The notes under the pieces were generated by a model. That model saw only the letters and a list, made by a program, of their open reading frames with translations. It had not been told where the DNA came from and searched no databases. Positions 15,478 through 23,906 of a stretch of 39,075 nt of DNA are shown here, in pieces. The position numbers and the translations under genes were made by a program. The stretch is from Lachnospiraceae bacterium (GTDB lineage Bacteria > Bacillota > Clostridia > Lachnospirales > Lachnospiraceae): positions 1-39,075 of the forward strand of contig JAFTGN010000051.1 in assembly GCA_017457865.1 (NCBI GenBank). Direction: 5' to 3'. Each line of letters opens with the position of its first letter. Position 1 is the first letter of the stretch.

Positions 15478-15909
15478 TTATTCTGCCTCAATCTGGGCAA
15501 TTCTCTTGATATGACGCTCCTCGTTGGAAAATGGGGTATTTAAAAATGTATCCACGATCTTCACTGCCAGACCTGGACCTACCACTCTGCCTCCCAAACA
15601 CAATACATTGGCATCGTTATGCTGCCTGGTGGCCTCTGCACAGAAGCAGTCCGTACACAATGCCGCACGAATACCTTTTACCTTATTGGCAGTGATAGAA
15701 ATGCCAATTCCGGTTCCGCAGATCAGGATCCCCTTGTCACACACCCCATCTGCCACTGCATGGGCAACCTTTTTGCCATACTCCGGATAATCTACAGATG
15801 CGGTGCTGTAGCAGCCGAAATCCTCATAAGCATAGCCCTTTTCCTCCAGATACTTGATAATCTCCAGTTTCAATTCATATCCGCCGTGGTCACAACCAAT
15901 TGCTATCAT
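15478..15909 (-). CDS. rpiB: Ribose-5-phosphate isomerase B
   Basis: 143 aa, standard RpiB length. Interconverts ribulose-5-phosphate and ribose-5-phosphate. Seen: IGCDHGGYELKLEI at the N-terminus (phosphate and substrate binding), DYPEYGKKVA, the catalytic segment GILICGTGIGISITANK (Cys as base) and RAALCTDCFCAEATRQHNDA. Start has AGAGGTAAAGAAG upstream. It lies between sua5 and the dCMP deaminase on the same strand; substrate for prs makes the neighbourhood sensible. Confidence 0.95.
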   Translation of the reverse strand: MIAIGCDHGGYELKLEIIKYLEEKGYAYEDFGCYSTASVDYPEYGKKVAHAVADGVCDKGILICGTGIGISITANKVKGIRAALCTDCFCAEATRQHNDANVLCLGGRVVGPGLAVKIVDTFLNTPFSNEERHIKRIAQIEAE

Positions 15910-15943
15910 CTTCTTTACCTCTCTTTTTTGTTTACGAATTTAC

Positions 15944-16078
15944 GTAAACGCTCAGTACCTTCACAGTTACGAGCAAAAATCCATTCCAAATCGACTTTGT
16001 CAATGGGATTTTTTCTTGCATCACTCGGGATTTTGCTTTGCAAAACCCTCGCAGAATCATGGTTCCTGAACAGTTACG
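15944..16078 (-). repeat. Family B intergenic element (B1)
   Basis: On the minus strand it starts GTAACTGTTCAGGAACCATG, has the core hairpin TTTTGCAAAGCAAAAT, and carries a second module GACAAAGTCGATTTGGAATG. It is bracketed by 12-base direct repeats TTACGAATTTAC at 15932-15943 and 16074-16085; the second copy contains the sua5 stop codon. Confidence 0.7.
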
Positions 16079-17123
16079 AATTTACATAGATTTCCTTGTG
16101 TCCTGCCGCCTTGCGCAGCCGGTTCATGATGGCACTTCCCAAGTGATCATCCTGAAACCCTTCCGAATATATCACATCTACCCCCTCTGCGTCAAATGCT
16201 CGAAGGACTGCATACAAATTGTGGGCAATGCTTTCTTCACTGCTTCTGCTGCCTACAGATAATACACTGCCCTGCTTGTACAGTGCCTGTGTCTCATCTG
16301 TGGCAATGACGCCGCACCGTTTGCCTTTGGCAATAGCCTGATCCGTCAGTGCATTGATCCGTGCCACCACTGCCCGCTGTTCTCCTTCTACGATGGTCAG
16401 GGGTGCCTTCGGCGCATAGTGGCGATATTTCATGCCTGGTGCCTTCGGGCGAACGGTTTCATCTACCTGACGGGTCACTGCCGCATCTGTCGTCACTGGT
16501 CCGATGACCGCCTCTGCCATCTCCTTGGTCACATAACCGGGACGCAGGATCATGGGCACTTCTCCGGTTACATCGATGATGGTAGACTCTACCCCGATAC
16601 CCACCGAACCGCCATCTAATATCCAATCGATCTTCCCTTCCATATCTTCCCACACATGCTCTGCTGTGGTAGGACTGGGTCTGCCGGACGTATTGGCACT
16701 GGGCGCCGCCACCGGTACACCAGCGGCTTCGATCAGTGCCTGTGCCACCGGATGATCCGGCAAGCGGATTCCCACCGTCTCTAACCCACCTGTGGTCTCA
16801 TATGGAATATGGGCAGCTTTCCGAAAAATAATCGTCAGCGGTCCCGGCCAGAAGGCATCCATTAACTTTTTGGCTGTCTCCGGCACTTCTGCCGCCAGCT
16901 CATATACACTCTCCATCCGAGCAATGTGCACGATCAGGGGATTGTCTGAAGGACGCCCCTTGGCTGCATAAATCTTTTCTGCCGCTCCTGCATCCAATGC
17001 ATTGCCCCCCAGGCCATAAACCGTCTCTGTGGGAAATGCCACCAGACCGCCTTCCCGCAGGACACGACCGGCTTCTGCCACTGCCGTTCCCTGTTTATCT
17101 GCTTTTTGCATTTTCGTTTTCAT
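16074..17123 (-). CDS. ywlC: L-threonylcarbamoyladenylate synthase (Sua5/YwlC type)
   Basis: 349 aa, the two-domain Sua5 length (YrdC domain plus C-terminal Sua5 domain). It makes threonylcarbamoyl-AMP from Thr, bicarbonate and ATP for the t6A modification of tRNA. Seen: GGLVAFPTETVYGLGGNA, KGRPSDNPLIVHI, PGPLTIIFRK, APSANTSGRPSPT and STIIDVTG in the YrdC part; linker RPKAPGMKYRHYAPKAPL; and a Sua5 domain ending SAIMNRLRKAAGHKEIYVNS. Start ATG 17123 has GAGGA 6 bases upstream. The stop codon is formed at the junction with repeat B1. Confidence 0.95.
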   Translation of the reverse strand: MKTKMQKADKQGTAVAEAGRVLREGGLVAFPTETVYGLGGNALDAGAAEKIYAAKGRPSDNPLIVHIARMESVYELAAEVPETAKKLMDAFWPGPLTIIFRKAAHIPYETTGGLETVGIRLPDHPVAQALIEAAGVPVAAPSANTSGRPSPTTAEHVWEDMEGKIDWILDGGSVGIGVESTIIDVTGEVPMILRPGYVTKEMAEAVIGPVTTDAAVTRQVDETVRPKAPGMKYRHYAPKAPLTIVEGEQRAVVARINALTDQAIAKGKRCGVIATDETQALYKQGSVLSVGSRSSEESIAHNLYAVLRAFDAEGVDVIYSEGFQDDHLGSAIMNRLRKAAGHKEIYVNS

Positions 17124-17196
17124 ATTGATCCTCGTTTTGCATTCGTGGTTGCCATCCCTCTCTATCTTCTGATACAGAGAAACTGGTTTCAGTCTT

Positions 17197-17225
17197 ATTT
17201 TAGCATAAAAAATATTCTATGAAAA
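17197..17225 (-). promoter_or_regulatory. Probable promoter of sua5-rpiB-deaminase
   Basis: Minus strand TTTTCA, 17-base spacer, TAAAAT with an extended TG two bases upstream (TGCTAAAAT). Confidence 0.5.
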
Positions 17226-17230
17226 CCATA

Positions 17231-17317
17231 GCACAACAAAAAAGATGGCACATTGATTACGGTAACCTGGCACAAACAAAAGTCAGAACCAGTCATGCAA
17301 CCAACATACCATCTTTT
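17231..17317 (-). terminator. Long-loop terminator/structured RNA after the ligase gene
   Basis: On the minus strand AAAAGATGG (17317-17309) pairs with CCATCTTTT (17248-17240) followed by TTTTTTGTTG, enclosing about 60 bases that contain a further CTGG/CCAG pairing. It is located 24 bases downstream of the ligase stop. Confidence 0.5.
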
Positions 17318-17340
17318 ATCATGGATAACTTGTATTTATT

Positions 17341-18717
17341 TTATAAATTAGAATATTTCAGAATATACTCTTCCAACGATCTACCGGAGCGAATTCCCTC
17401 CTCCATCTCTCTGGCAGGACTATTTAAACTTTCTGCACGCCGATACAAAGGAGCAAGGAATTCCTCTTCCTTATAGCCGCGCTTTGCCAGACCGTCACTT
17501 GCCAGATGCAGTACCCGCTGTAACAACCCTGCAACCTGTGCCGGGTCTACAAACTCCGGCAGTTTTTTCTGGTTGAACAGCGCACGCAGTTCTCCGGCAT
17601 GGTACCCATGTCCATAAATCACACGGTCCTCCTCCAGCAGCTTTTTCAACTCCGGCAGTTCCTCCATCAGTCCGGCATGGAATGCCGCTACCGTCAATGC
17701 TTCACTAACCGGCTGGCAACAGACACTGCGGAACTCCACCGTTCCTCTAAAGGTCAGGTCTTCAAATTTAAAAGAACGCAGATATGCCAGATCCTCCAGC
17801 TGTGGTACAAACACTGCTTTCCTGTACTCCTTGCCGTCAAAATACTCTCCCTCAATATGACTGCTTGTAAAATATTCTTCCAGTCTGATTGGAGGGAAAT
17901 TGATATACTTTCCATCCCGCTCCACGCAATACATGCTCATGGATGCAATATATGCGCACATCTCCTCTGCATTGTGAATTTCCACCTCATACATGTCCAC
18001 ATTGTGAGGATTGATTCCATGCATACTGTTTTTCCAGAACCAGTCTCTGCTGCACAGCAACTCATGATTGACTTCGTTCCAGGGAGAATTGGCAAACAAC
18101 AATGCCTTCAATGGCTCTAACCTGGAAAAAGTATTGATGACCTCCGGCAGCATTTCTTCCTCTACATCCATCTGCACCTGAGATGCACAGGAAAACATAC
18201 CAAAATCCGGATGGGTATGAAACAGGATGACATTCTCATACGCCGGATACGCAGACAAATGGTGAAATAACATACGATACCGTTCCGATGCCACTGGCTC
18301 TTTCTTATTATACTCTCTGTAAGGGTTGACCCCCATACCGGTCAGGGTATGATGATGGGGACGAAAATAATCCTGTACAAATGAATAGTATGCCGTAAAA
18401 CGCGCCCAGATAATGTGCAGATTTTCCTCCACTCCAAAAGAAAACTCTAAGGTATTGTAACTGCAATCATAGGACAACCCATCTCCTGTCTCCGGAGATT
18501 CCGCAGAATAAATATCGCCATTGTCATCCCTGTGGGTCTTTGTAAATTCAAATCGGTCAATAAATGCACCTGTCATTTCATGTACCAATGCAAAGTCCAC
18601 CGGCTTTTTTTCCAGATTTACAATGGGCAGTTCTATCTCAATCCCCACTGCTTTCGTGCGCTTTCGCTTAGTTGGAACGATATACTTTTGGTAAATTGCC
18701 TGTTCCAGTTCTTTCAT
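17341..18717 (-). CDS. Glutamate--cysteine ligase-like protein (GCS2-type)
   Basis: 458 aa from ATG 18717, chosen for GAGGAGG 6 bases upstream. The fold is that of carboxylate-amine ligases: GIEIELPIVNLEKKPVDF near the N-terminus (residues about 26-43), YDCSYNTLEFSFGVEENLH, MGVNPYREYN, and FRGTVEFRSVCCQPVSEA near residue 350. By family it would join glutamate to cysteine or another amine using ATP. The gene shares an operon with a class II glutamine amidotransferase upstream, and cysK lies next door, which fits a thiol or gamma-glutamyl pathway. The same pair order is known from ergothioneine gene sets (EgtA/EgtC), but no EgtB or EgtD is present. The exact product is unknown. Confidence 0.82.
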   Translation of the reverse strand: MKELEQAIYQKYIVPTKRKRTKAVGIEIELPIVNLEKKPVDFALVHEMTGAFIDRFEFTKTHRDDNGDIYSAESPETGDGLSYDCSYNTLEFSFGVEENLHIIWARFTAYYSFVQDYFRPHHHTLTGMGVNPYREYNKKEPVASERYRMLFHHLSAYPAYENVILFHTHPDFGMFSCASQVQMDVEEEMLPEVINTFSRLEPLKALLFANSPWNEVNHELLCSRDWFWKNSMHGINPHNVDMYEVEIHNAEEMCAYIASMSMYCVERDGKYINFPPIRLEEYFTSSHIEGEYFDGKEYRKAVFVPQLEDLAYLRSFKFEDLTFRGTVEFRSVCCQPVSEALTVAAFHAGLMEELPELKKLLEEDRVIYGHGYHAGELRALFNQKKLPEFVDPAQVAGLLQRVLHLASDGLAKRGYKEEEFLAPLYRRAESLNSPAREMEEGIRSGRSLEEYILKYSNL

Positions 18718-18754
18718 TCTGTACCTCCTCATTTTCAGACTTCTCCAGACAATT

Positions 18755-18813
18755 GTAAAATGCAGGATTTTGTCTTGCAAAATCCTGACAAATAGCGGTA
18801 ACTAAACCGTTAC
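18755..18813 (-). repeat. Family B-like element (B2, divergent)
   Basis: Minus strand GTAACGGTTTAGTTACCGC leads into the hairpin AGGATTTTGC-AAGA-CAAAATCCT and ends TTTTAC. It sits between the amidotransferase and ligase genes; the hairpin is also terminator-like but lacks a clear U run. Confidence 0.5.
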
Positions 18814-18849
18814 TGAAATTCACTGTTTGGGGCAATCTTTTTGTATTGA

Positions 18850-19629
18850 TTATATATTGTATTCATAGCTCATATCTGTAAAGTGAATGGTGTCGATGTA
18901 CTCATTGTGATGGTTCTTTCCCCGATACTTTAACTGTCCATTCTGGAATACCTGCAGTGTAGTCAGGGGCAGTGGTTCCCATTGATCTTCTGTCAGTGGC
19001 ACCGTTGCAATGCAGGTTCCTTCTTCTGTCTCCCTGCTGTACAGCGTATCTTTCATATTCACATGCACATACATCTGAGAACCATCGTAAATGATCAGGT
19101 TCAGCTTATTGCGGTAGGATAATGCAGAAATCATCTGCTCTACCACCCGGAATCGCTCAAAAGAATTCAATGCTGCTCCCTTTTTGGCAATGGTTGCATT
19201 CATCTGGTCAATCAAATACAGTAAAATTCGTTCACTGTCCGTATCTCCTTCCTGCTTCTTCCGATAAGGCATCAGCAACACGCCACTGAAAATGGTACCA
19301 TTGTGAATCAGATGCCACTGTCTGCCGGAAGCATCTACCCGCACAAAAGGGTGGCAGTTTTTTGGGCTGATTCCACCTACGGTTGCTCTCCGAATATGTG
19401 CCATCACATTCTGACAACACACTGGCTGCTGTAAAAGGGAACTGACAAATGTACTTTCTCTTGCGGAAACCGGTTCTGTATAAAAACGAATTCTGCGGGG
19501 TCCATCTGCAGGAGAAAAATCAGCAATTCCCCAACCACTGGAATGGATGATGCTATGACGAAAAAACTCTGCCAGCTCTACACGGACATCTCTCTGCCTG
19601 ACTCCAGTAAACCCAAATAATTCACACAT
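18850..19629 (-). CDS. Class II glutamine amidotransferase-like hydrolase
   Basis: 259 aa. The start is set at ATG 19629 because this leaves Cys as residue 2 (MCELFGFTG), the N-terminal nucleophile exposed after Met removal, and because GGGAGGG lies just upstream. Other family marks: HSSGWGIADF (residues about 27-36), MAHIRRATVGG (about 73-83), HLIHNGTIF (about 102-110) and DSERILLYLI. These match YafJ/EgtC-type amidohydrolases that cleave gamma-glutamyl or glutamine amide bonds. It is the first gene of the unit that also holds the GCS2-type ligase, so the two probably make and trim the same gamma-glutamyl compound. Confidence 0.85.
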   Translation of the reverse strand: MCELFGFTGVRQRDVRVELAEFFRHSIIHSSGWGIADFSPADGPRRIRFYTEPVSARESTFVSSLLQQPVCCQNVMAHIRRATVGGISPKNCHPFVRVDASGRQWHLIHNGTIFSGVLLMPYRKKQEGDTDSERILLYLIDQMNATIAKKGAALNSFERFRVVEQMISALSYRNKLNLIIYDGSQMYVHVNMKDTLYSRETEEGTCIATVPLTEDQWEPLPLTTLQVFQNGQLKYRGKNHHNEYIDTIHFTDMSYEYNI

Positions 19630-19663
19630 AAACCCTCCCCCTTCATATCCTTCCAATTTTTTC

Positions 19664-19736
19664 GTAACTCAGGATTTTACCATGCAAAAATTTGTTATAC
19701 AAAACCTTCGCAGAAGAATGGCTCCTGAACCGTTAC
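19664..19736 (-). repeat. Family B intergenic element (B3, compact copy)
   Basis: 73 bases. Minus strand begins GTAACGGTTCAGGAGCC and ends ATCCTGAGTTAC, so the ends are inverted repeats (GTAAC..TCAGGA / TCCTGAGTTAC). It contains TTCTGCGAAGGTTTTG as in B1 and B4. Located in the leader of the amidotransferase gene. Confidence 0.7.
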
Positions 19737-19791
19737 TTGTTTTCTTCTATTTTCCACTGACTTCCCTCTACAGCTTCTTTATATAGAATAC

Positions 19792-19810
19792 TTATCGGTT
19801 TTATAGGTAA
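19792..19810 (-). promoter_or_regulatory. Operator-like motif, amidotransferase/ligase operon
   Basis: Plus-strand CTTAT-CGGTTTT-ATAGG (with flanking GTAA) overlaps the expected transcription start. The same motif, CCTAT-TTGTTTT-ATAGG, occupies the same place at the cysK promoter (21019-21035). Confidence 0.55.
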
Positions 19811-19811
19811 T

Positions 19812-19840
19812 ATAATAACACCCTATTTTTACTTTGTCAA
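19812..19840 (-). promoter_or_regulatory. Promoter of the amidotransferase/ligase operon
   Basis: Minus strand TTGACA, 17-base spacer, TATTAT. It gives a leader of about 175 bases that includes repeat B3. Confidence 0.75.
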
Positions 19841-19909
19841 TAGAAACTTGTTTGAATTTTCTTCTCGATTATACCAGATACTGTTCGAATAGAAAACCGT
19901 TTATACGAA

Positions 19910-19944
19910 AAAGATGCCCTGGAATTCCTTATGAATTCCAGAGC
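19910..19944 (-). terminator. Terminator after cysK
   Basis: Stem of GCTCTGGAATTC with GAATTCCAGGGC (one wobble), 5-base loop, followed on the minus strand by ATCTTTTTCG. Confidence 0.88.
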
Positions 19945-19973
19945 AATCCCTTTACTTTACTCCTACATTTCCA

Positions 19974-20906
19974 TTAGTCTGCAAACATTGGTGTAGACAG
20001 ATAACGTTCACCGGTATCTGGCAGAAGTGCCACGATGACCTTCCCTTTATTTTCCGGACGCTTTGCCAGCTCTGTTGCTGCAAATACAGCTGCACCGGAA
20101 GAAATACCTACCAGAAGACCCTCTATCTGTGCCAGTTTTCTGCCTGTGGCAAATGCATCTTCATTTTCTACTGCAATGATCTCATCATAAATCTCTGTAT
20201 TCAGTGTATCCGGCACAAAACCTGCACCAATGCCCTGAATTTTGTGAGGACCAGGAGTTCCCTTGGACAGTACGGCAGAACTTGCCGGTTCTACTGCCAC
20301 AATCTTTACATTGGGGTTCTGAGACTTCAGATACTCTCCCACACCAGTTACAGTACCGCCGGTTCCTACACCTGCTACAAAAATATCTACCTTTCCATCG
20401 GTATCGGACCAGATTTCCGGACCGGTGGTCTCACGATGGGTGGCTGGATTTGCCACATTGGTAAACTGGCTTGGAATAAAACTGTTTGGAGTGGCATCTG
20501 CCAACTCCTGTGCCTTGGCAATGGCACCCTTCATACCCTTTGCGCCCTCTGTCAGAACCAGCTTGGCACCATATGCCTTCAACAGATTTCTGCGCTCAAT
20601 GCTCATGGTCTCCGGCATTGTCAAAATCACCTGATAGCCTCTGGCTGCTGCTACAGCGGCCAGACCGATTCCGGTGTTGCCACTGGTGGGCTCAATGATC
20701 ACGGCACCTGGCTTTAACAGACCCTTCTTCTCCGCATCCTCAATCATTGCCTTTGCAATTCTGTCCTTTACACTGCCTGCGGGATTGAAGTATTCCAGTT
20801 TGCCCAGAATGATTGCTTCCAGTTCATTGTCTTCCTCATAATGCTTCAGTTCCATCAGAGGAGTTCCACCAATCAAATCTGTTAATGTGTCTACTATCTT
20901 GCTCAT
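19974..20906 (-). CDS. cysK: Cysteine synthase (O-acetylserine sulfhydrylase)
   Basis: 310 aa, the usual CysK length. PLP enzyme joining sulfide to O-acetylserine to give cysteine. Seen: [11 protein letters not shown], the PLP lysine in [14 protein letters not shown] (residues about 36-49), the substrate loop [16 protein letters not shown] (about 67-82), the glycine-rich phosphate-cradle [17 protein letters not shown], and GISSGAA near the C-terminus. AAGGAGG lies 6 bases before the ATG. It is monocistronic, with its own promoter and terminator, between the sulfate operon and the gamma-glutamyl operon. Confidence 0.97.
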   Translation of the reverse strand: MSKIVDTLTDLIGGTPLMELKHYEEDNELEAIILGKLEYFNPAGSVKDRIAKAMIEDAEKKGLLKPGAVIIEPTSGNTGIGLAAVAAARGYQVILTMPETMSIERRNLLKAYGAKLVLTEGAKGMKGAIAKAQELADATPNSFIPSQFTNVANPATHRETTGPEIWSDTDGKVDIFVAGVGTGGTVTGVGEYLKSQNPNVKIVAVEPASSAVLSKGTPGPHKIQGIGAGFVPDTLNTEIYDEIIAVENEDAFATGRKLAQIEGLLVGISSGAAVFAATELAKRPENKGKVIVALLPDTGERYLSTPMFAD

Positions 20907-20980
20907 ATTAAACCTCCTTTTGATTCCCAGTCCAATATTTTAAACCAGGTATTTTAAATCATTTATAGCCATTCAGTGTA

Positions 20981-21010
20981 TCCACAGAATCGTGACTCCC
21001 GAATAGTTAC
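20981..21010 (-). repeat. Family B fragment in the cysK leader (B5)
   Basis: Minus strand GTAACTATTCGGGAGTCACG, then ATTCTGTGGATAC, matches the first ~30 bases of B1 (GTAACTGTTCAGGAACCATGATTCTGCG). The rest of the element is missing. Confidence 0.5.
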
Positions 21011-21018
21011 AATCATTC

Positions 21019-21035
21019 CTATTTGTTTTATAGGT
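21019..21035 (-). promoter_or_regulatory. Operator-like inverted repeat at the cysK promoter
   Basis: CCTAT-N7-ATAGG, directly downstream of the -10 box. It shares the core GTTTTATAGGTA with the site at 19792-19810, suggesting one repressor for both units. A cysteine-responsive Rrf2/CymR-type repressor is an inference only. Confidence 0.55.
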
Positions 21036-21064
21036 ATTATACCATTTCGTGATTCATTTGTCTA
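21036..21064 (-). promoter_or_regulatory. cysK promoter
   Basis: Minus strand TAGACA, 17-base spacer, TATAAT. Confidence 0.78.
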
Positions 21065-21131
21065 TCTATATTTGAAAGTTTTTTGTCGCATACAAAGTCA
21101 ACGCAAATAGAGATATCCTGCATCGTCATTC

Positions 21132-22211
21132 TTATATAGAATAATCACTCCAGCTGCTATCCATCAACGGTTTGCAGCTGCCTCTTTTGATCAGACAGCC
21201 TTCCAGTTCCATCTTGACTGTATTTTTATGATTGCCTTTGATCCGGTCTACTAACAAATACACCGCAAACTTTCCCATCTCTTCTTTTGGCAAAGCTACC
21301 GTGGTGAGCATAGGTGTCGTATATTGTGCCTGCTCAATGTCATCACTGGACACCACAGAAATGGAAAAGTAACGATTCTTCGCCCTTCCAAGACATTTCA
21401 GTACCCCTATGGCAGTAATGTCATTGGCACAATAGATGCCGGTGGGAATGGCATCTGACTGAAGCATTTTTTTCATTGCCTCATATCCATCCTCTTCTGT
21501 TTGTCTGGTTTCCACCACATATGCCGGTTCGAATTCAACCTGGTGCCTGGTCAATGTGTTCATATATCCTCTGTAACGAGCTTCATTGTGACACTCTCCA
21601 ATATATCCGATATCTGTGTGCCCCAGAGAGATCAAATGCTCCACAGCCAACTCTGCTACCTTGCTTCCGTCACAGGTCACTTCATCCACATCATGATTGG
21701 TTGGATTCCGGTTGATGGATACCACATTTTTAAACTTCTTTTTCAGCTTCACCAATGCTTCTCTGGCACATTTGCCGATGACTACCAATCCATCTATCCT
21801 GACATCACTTTCTGTTACCATATTGTCAATCAACTGATCCAGATTGACAGCTCTGCACTTTCGCTCGTTGGACAACACCGGCATATACCAGACATTAGAA
21901 AGAATGCAGAACTGACTGTGTATTTCTGTTTCTACGATGCGAAGCAGTTCTGAGAAAAAGGGATCTGTCTGGGGTGCTTCCGTTCTTGTCATCAAAACAC
22001 TGATGGAGCAGGTCCTCTCATTGCTACTGCGCACGCCCATTTTCAGATTTCGTGCTGCCTCATTTGGCACATAATTCATATCTATGGCAGTTTTCCAGAT
22101 TAAATTCCTCTTTTCCGGAGAGGAACAGCGGTAGTTGGGATTGTTCAACACCCGTGAAACCGTAGATTCGGAAACACCTGCCTTTTCCGCAATTTTTTTC
22201 AGTGTGGACAT
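21132..22211 (-). CDS. LacI-family transcriptional regulator
   Basis: 359 aa from ATG 22211 (AGAGAGG upstream); a longer in-frame start lacks support. The LacI headpiece is at residues 1-60: STLKKIAEKAGVSESTVSRV and NYVPNEAARNLK (hinge helix). A periplasmic-binding-like effector domain follows: FFSELLRIVETEIHSQFCIL, RIDGLVVIG, VEHLISLGHTDIGYIGE, ATCHNEARYRGY-like region, IPTGIYCANDITAIGVLK, and the C-terminal TPMLTTVALPKEEMGKFAVY. It is the last gene of the sulfate operon, 50 bases after cysN. The best target in the window is TGCAAACGTTTGCA at 27050-27063 upstream of aprA. LacI-family control of sulfur assimilation is unusual; the effector is unknown. Confidence 0.93.
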   Translation of the reverse strand: MSTLKKIAEKAGVSESTVSRVLNNPNYRCSSPEKRNLIWKTAIDMNYVPNEAARNLKMGVRSSNERTCSISVLMTRTEAPQTDPFFSELLRIVETEIHSQFCILSNVWYMPVLSNERKCRAVNLDQLIDNMVTESDVRIDGLVVIGKCAREALVKLKKKFKNVVSINRNPTNHDVDEVTCDGSKVAELAVEHLISLGHTDIGYIGECHNEARYRGYMNTLTRHQVEFEPAYVVETRQTEEDGYEAMKKMLQSDAIPTGIYCANDITAIGVLKCLGRAKNRYFSISVVSSDDIEQAQYTTPMLTTVALPKEEMGKFAVYLLVDRIKGNHKNTVKMELEGCLIKRGSCKPLMDSSWSDYSI

Positions 22212-22261
22212 GGATTCCTCTCTTTCCTGCACTATGCCGGTCCAGCCAGCTACGGACTTCC

Positions 22262-23905
22262 TTAAATAAAATCTCCAAAGGTACTGCTGTTTCCGTTTGG
22301 TCCGGACACCTGTGCCACATATGCAACTGCTTTTTCCACAGACAATTCGGCATCTGTCATCCAGTCACTGTAGTAGGTACGATTTTCTGTGAAAACACTG
22401 GTATCAATATCTGCACTAACTGCAAACAATACCACAATACCTGCCTCATTCAAGTGGTAAATCACCTCTGCCGGATGATCCTGTGGTGACGGCACATACA
22501 GATACGTATGTCTGCCCATATTGTACAGCTGCTTTTCTACCTTTGCCACAAACGCTTCTGTAATGCCTGCCTTGCCCAGAGGGAACTCTACGGTAACGGC
22601 ACGCTGTCCTTTCCAGCTGCTTCTGCTTTCCCGGTCAACCTGTTCTCTGGTACCGTTTCCCTTGTACTCTGACAACTCTGTGACCACACCACAGGCGGCG
22701 GTCATATTGGTGATACGGTCAATGAGAATCAGTTCTCCCATGGTCTTATGTCTGGCAAACAAATCCGCTGCCACACCATCCGCAAAAGTCAGTCGGCACA
22801 CTGCAATTTCATTCTTTTCCAATCGGCTGGTCTGCTTTTCCTCACCGCTGTTTACATCGATGGCATATCGAATTTCTGTCACGGTACCCGGAATCTGCTT
22901 GGTGCCCAGCTTCACATAAAAATTCTTTCCGGCTTCCAGTGCCACATCATCCATCCACAACAGTGTGGCTTCTACCGAAGATACCACAGAAATACCTGCA
23001 TCAATGGTCAGTACACAACCTCTGGATACATCCACCTCCCTGTCTAACTGAATGGTCGCCGGTTGTCCGGCAAATACTTCCTCCACACTGCGGTCTAACA
23101 CGTGAATACTCTTTACATGGGCCTTTTCATTGCTTGGCAGTGTGGTCACTTCCGCGCCTACCCGTACAGAACCTGCTTCCACCTGTCCCTGAAATCCTCT
23201 AAAGGTATGGTTCGGCCGACACACTCTCTGTACCGGCATGTAAAATCCCTGTTCCTTGCTGTTTGTCTGAATGTCCACCTGCTCTAAGTAGGGCATCAAT
23301 GCCGGACCGTCATACCAAGGAAGACGGTCTGACTTAGCAGTCACATTATCTCCCTCTGTAGCAGAAACCGGAATCACCACAATGTTCTCTAATTGCAGTT
23401 CCTCTGCCAGTTCCTGAATCTGCTCCGTAATCTCCTGAAAACGGCTTTTCTCATAATTCACCAGATCCATCTTGTTTACCGCAAATACAAAATACCGGAT
23501 TCCCATGAGGGCACAGATTCTGGCATGTCGTCTGGTCTGCACCAGTACCCCCTGTCTGGCATCCACCAGAATCACCGCCAGATCCGCAAAAGACGCGCCT
23601 ACTGCCATGTTTCTTGTATATTCTTCATGTCCTGGGGTATCTGCCACAATAAAGCTGCGGTTGTCTGTGGTAAAATACCGGTATGCCACATCAATGGTAA
23701 TGCCCTGTTCCCGCTCTGCCATCAATCCGTCTAACAGCAGGGAATAGTCGATTCGTCCTTCTCTGCTTCCCACCTTAGAATCCAACTCCAGTGCCTTTTC
23801 CTGATCGGTGTACAACAGCTTGGAATCATATAAAATATGTCCGATCAGAGTGGACTTTCCATCATCTACGCTTCCACATGTAATAAATTTTAATAGGCTC
23901 TGCAT
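22262..23905 (-). CDS. cysN: Sulfate adenylyltransferase subunit 1 (CysN) with degenerate APS-kinase-like tail
   Basis: 547 aa from ATG 23905 (GGGAGGG upstream, one base after the cysD stop). GTPase subunit that drives ATP sulfurylase. Seen: P-loop CGSVDDGKSTLIGHI (residues about 9-23), G3 DTPGHEEYT, G4 NKMDL, and EF-Tu-like domains through about residue 425. Bacterial CysN is about 475 aa; here ~120 residues follow, starting at SSWKGQRAVTVEFPLGKAG. These resemble an APS kinase scaffold (VAKVEKQLYNMGRHTYLY, HLNEAGIVVLFAVSAD) but lack the GxSGSGKST loop and DGD motif, so kinase activity is not expected. That fits an organism that reduces APS directly with AprAB. Confidence 0.92.
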   Translation of the reverse strand: MQSLLKFITCGSVDDGKSTLIGHILYDSKLLYTDQEKALELDSKVGSREGRIDYSLLLDGLMAEREQGITIDVAYRYFTTDNRSFIVADTPGHEEYTRNMAVGASFADLAVILVDARQGVLVQTRRHARICALMGIRYFVFAVNKMDLVNYEKSRFQEITEQIQELAEELQLENIVVIPVSATEGDNVTAKSDRLPWYDGPALMPYLEQVDIQTNSKEQGFYMPVQRVCRPNHTFRGFQGQVEAGSVRVGAEVTTLPSNEKAHVKSIHVLDRSVEEVFAGQPATIQLDREVDVSRGCVLTIDAGISVVSSVEATLLWMDDVALEAGKNFYVKLGTKQIPGTVTEIRYAIDVNSGEEKQTSRLEKNEIAVCRLTFADGVAADLFARHKTMGELILIDRITNMTAACGVVTELSEYKGNGTREQVDRESRSSWKGQRAVTVEFPLGKAGITEAFVAKVEKQLYNMGRHTYLYVPSPQDHPAEVIYHLNEAGIVVLFAVSADIDTSVFTENRTYYSDWMTDAELSVEKAVAYVAQVSGPNGNSSTFGDFI

Positions 23906-23906
23906 T

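Noticed and set aside
20907-21035. SAM (S-box) or T-box riboswitch upstream of cysK
   Set aside because: No conserved T-box AGGGTGGNACCGCG or S-box core; the leader is explained by a promoter, an operator-like repeat and a family B fragment.
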